DNA of 5,654 bases, from positions 11,533 to 17,186 of the forward strand of contig JAPLMK010000090.1 in NCBI GenBank assembly GCA_026387085.1, in the 5' to 3' direction. The notes below the pieces were generated by a model. It was not told where the DNA came from. It made no database searches and was given only the letters and a program-made list of their open reading frames with translations. The translations under genes were made by a program, and so were the position numbers. Shown here one piece after another: positions 5,593 to 5,654 of this stretch; positions within the stretch are counted from its first letter, which is position 1, and each line of letters opens with the position of its first letter. This DNA comes from Candidatus Omnitrophota bacterium (GTDB taxonomy: Bacteria > Ratteibacteria > UBA8468 > MWAK01).

Positions 5593-5630
5593 GGATTCCC
5601 GCCTTCGCTCGCCGAAGCTTTAGCGAAGGC
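5593..5630. repeat. Palindromic intergenic element, copy 6 (half element)
   Basis: GGATTCCCGC at 5593-5602 is the same left end as in the other copies. It leads into a perfect 9-bp inverted repeat, GCCTTCGCT (5601-5609) and AGCGAAGGC (5622-5630), with a 12-nt loop. No GCGGGAAT right end follows before the window stops. The GCCTT...AAGGC interior echoes copy 3 (3950-3964). No T-run follows, so a terminator is unlikely. Confidence 0.75.
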
Positions 5631-5654
5631 AAGTTTAACAAAACAACGTGAGCT

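Noticed and set aside
5648..5654. GTG at 5648 as the start of atpA
   Set aside because: Only 7 bases remain and no ribosome binding site precedes it. atpA is expected from gene order, but nothing here can confirm it.

Overview
The window is a piece of a bacterial chromosome of middling GC content. It holds two metabolic genes and the front half of an F-type ATP synthase operon. The F-ATPase order (AtpZ-like, a, c, b, delta) shows it is bacterial. The mutase is of the archaeal-type (ApgM) family, which is also found in many bacteria. Dispersed palindromes built from ATTCCCGC / GCGGGAAT ends fill the spacers, a style common in many environmental bacterial genomes. I cannot name the lineage from the sequence. 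A signal-peptide-bearing c subunit fits an anaerobe-rich lineage, but that is only a hint.

Layout: apgM (34-1236, +) and rhaB (1233-2705, -) converge, and their stop codons share a TTAA. rhaB diverges from the atp operon across a 108-bp spacer (2706-2813). I read one promoter on each strand there, both predicted to give very short mRNA leaders. The plus strand then carries atpZ (TTG start, 2814-3023), atpB (subunit a, 3186-3914), atpE (subunit c, 4013-4384), atpF (subunit b, best start 4510, to 5022) and atpH (subunit delta, 5019-5579). The window ends 75 bases after atpH, where atpA would normally follow.

The atp genes encode the membrane sector of ATP synthase (a, the c ring), the peripheral stalk (b, delta) and the small accessory protein AtpZ. 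The catalytic genes (atpA, G, D, C) are presumably downstream. rhaB would phosphorylate L-rhamnulose in rhamnose breakdown, and apgM would interconvert 3- and 2-phosphoglycerate in glycolysis.

The most unusual feature is that the three open spacers inside the atp operon, plus the one after atpH, all carry palindromic repeats of one family. Only the overlapping b/delta junction is free of them. Two copies of a 42-bp repeat (one mismatch) lie in inverted orientation around atpB-atpE. I see no new defence, mobile or biosynthetic system here: the genes are ordinary, and the points of interest are in the spacers and in details of the c subunit.
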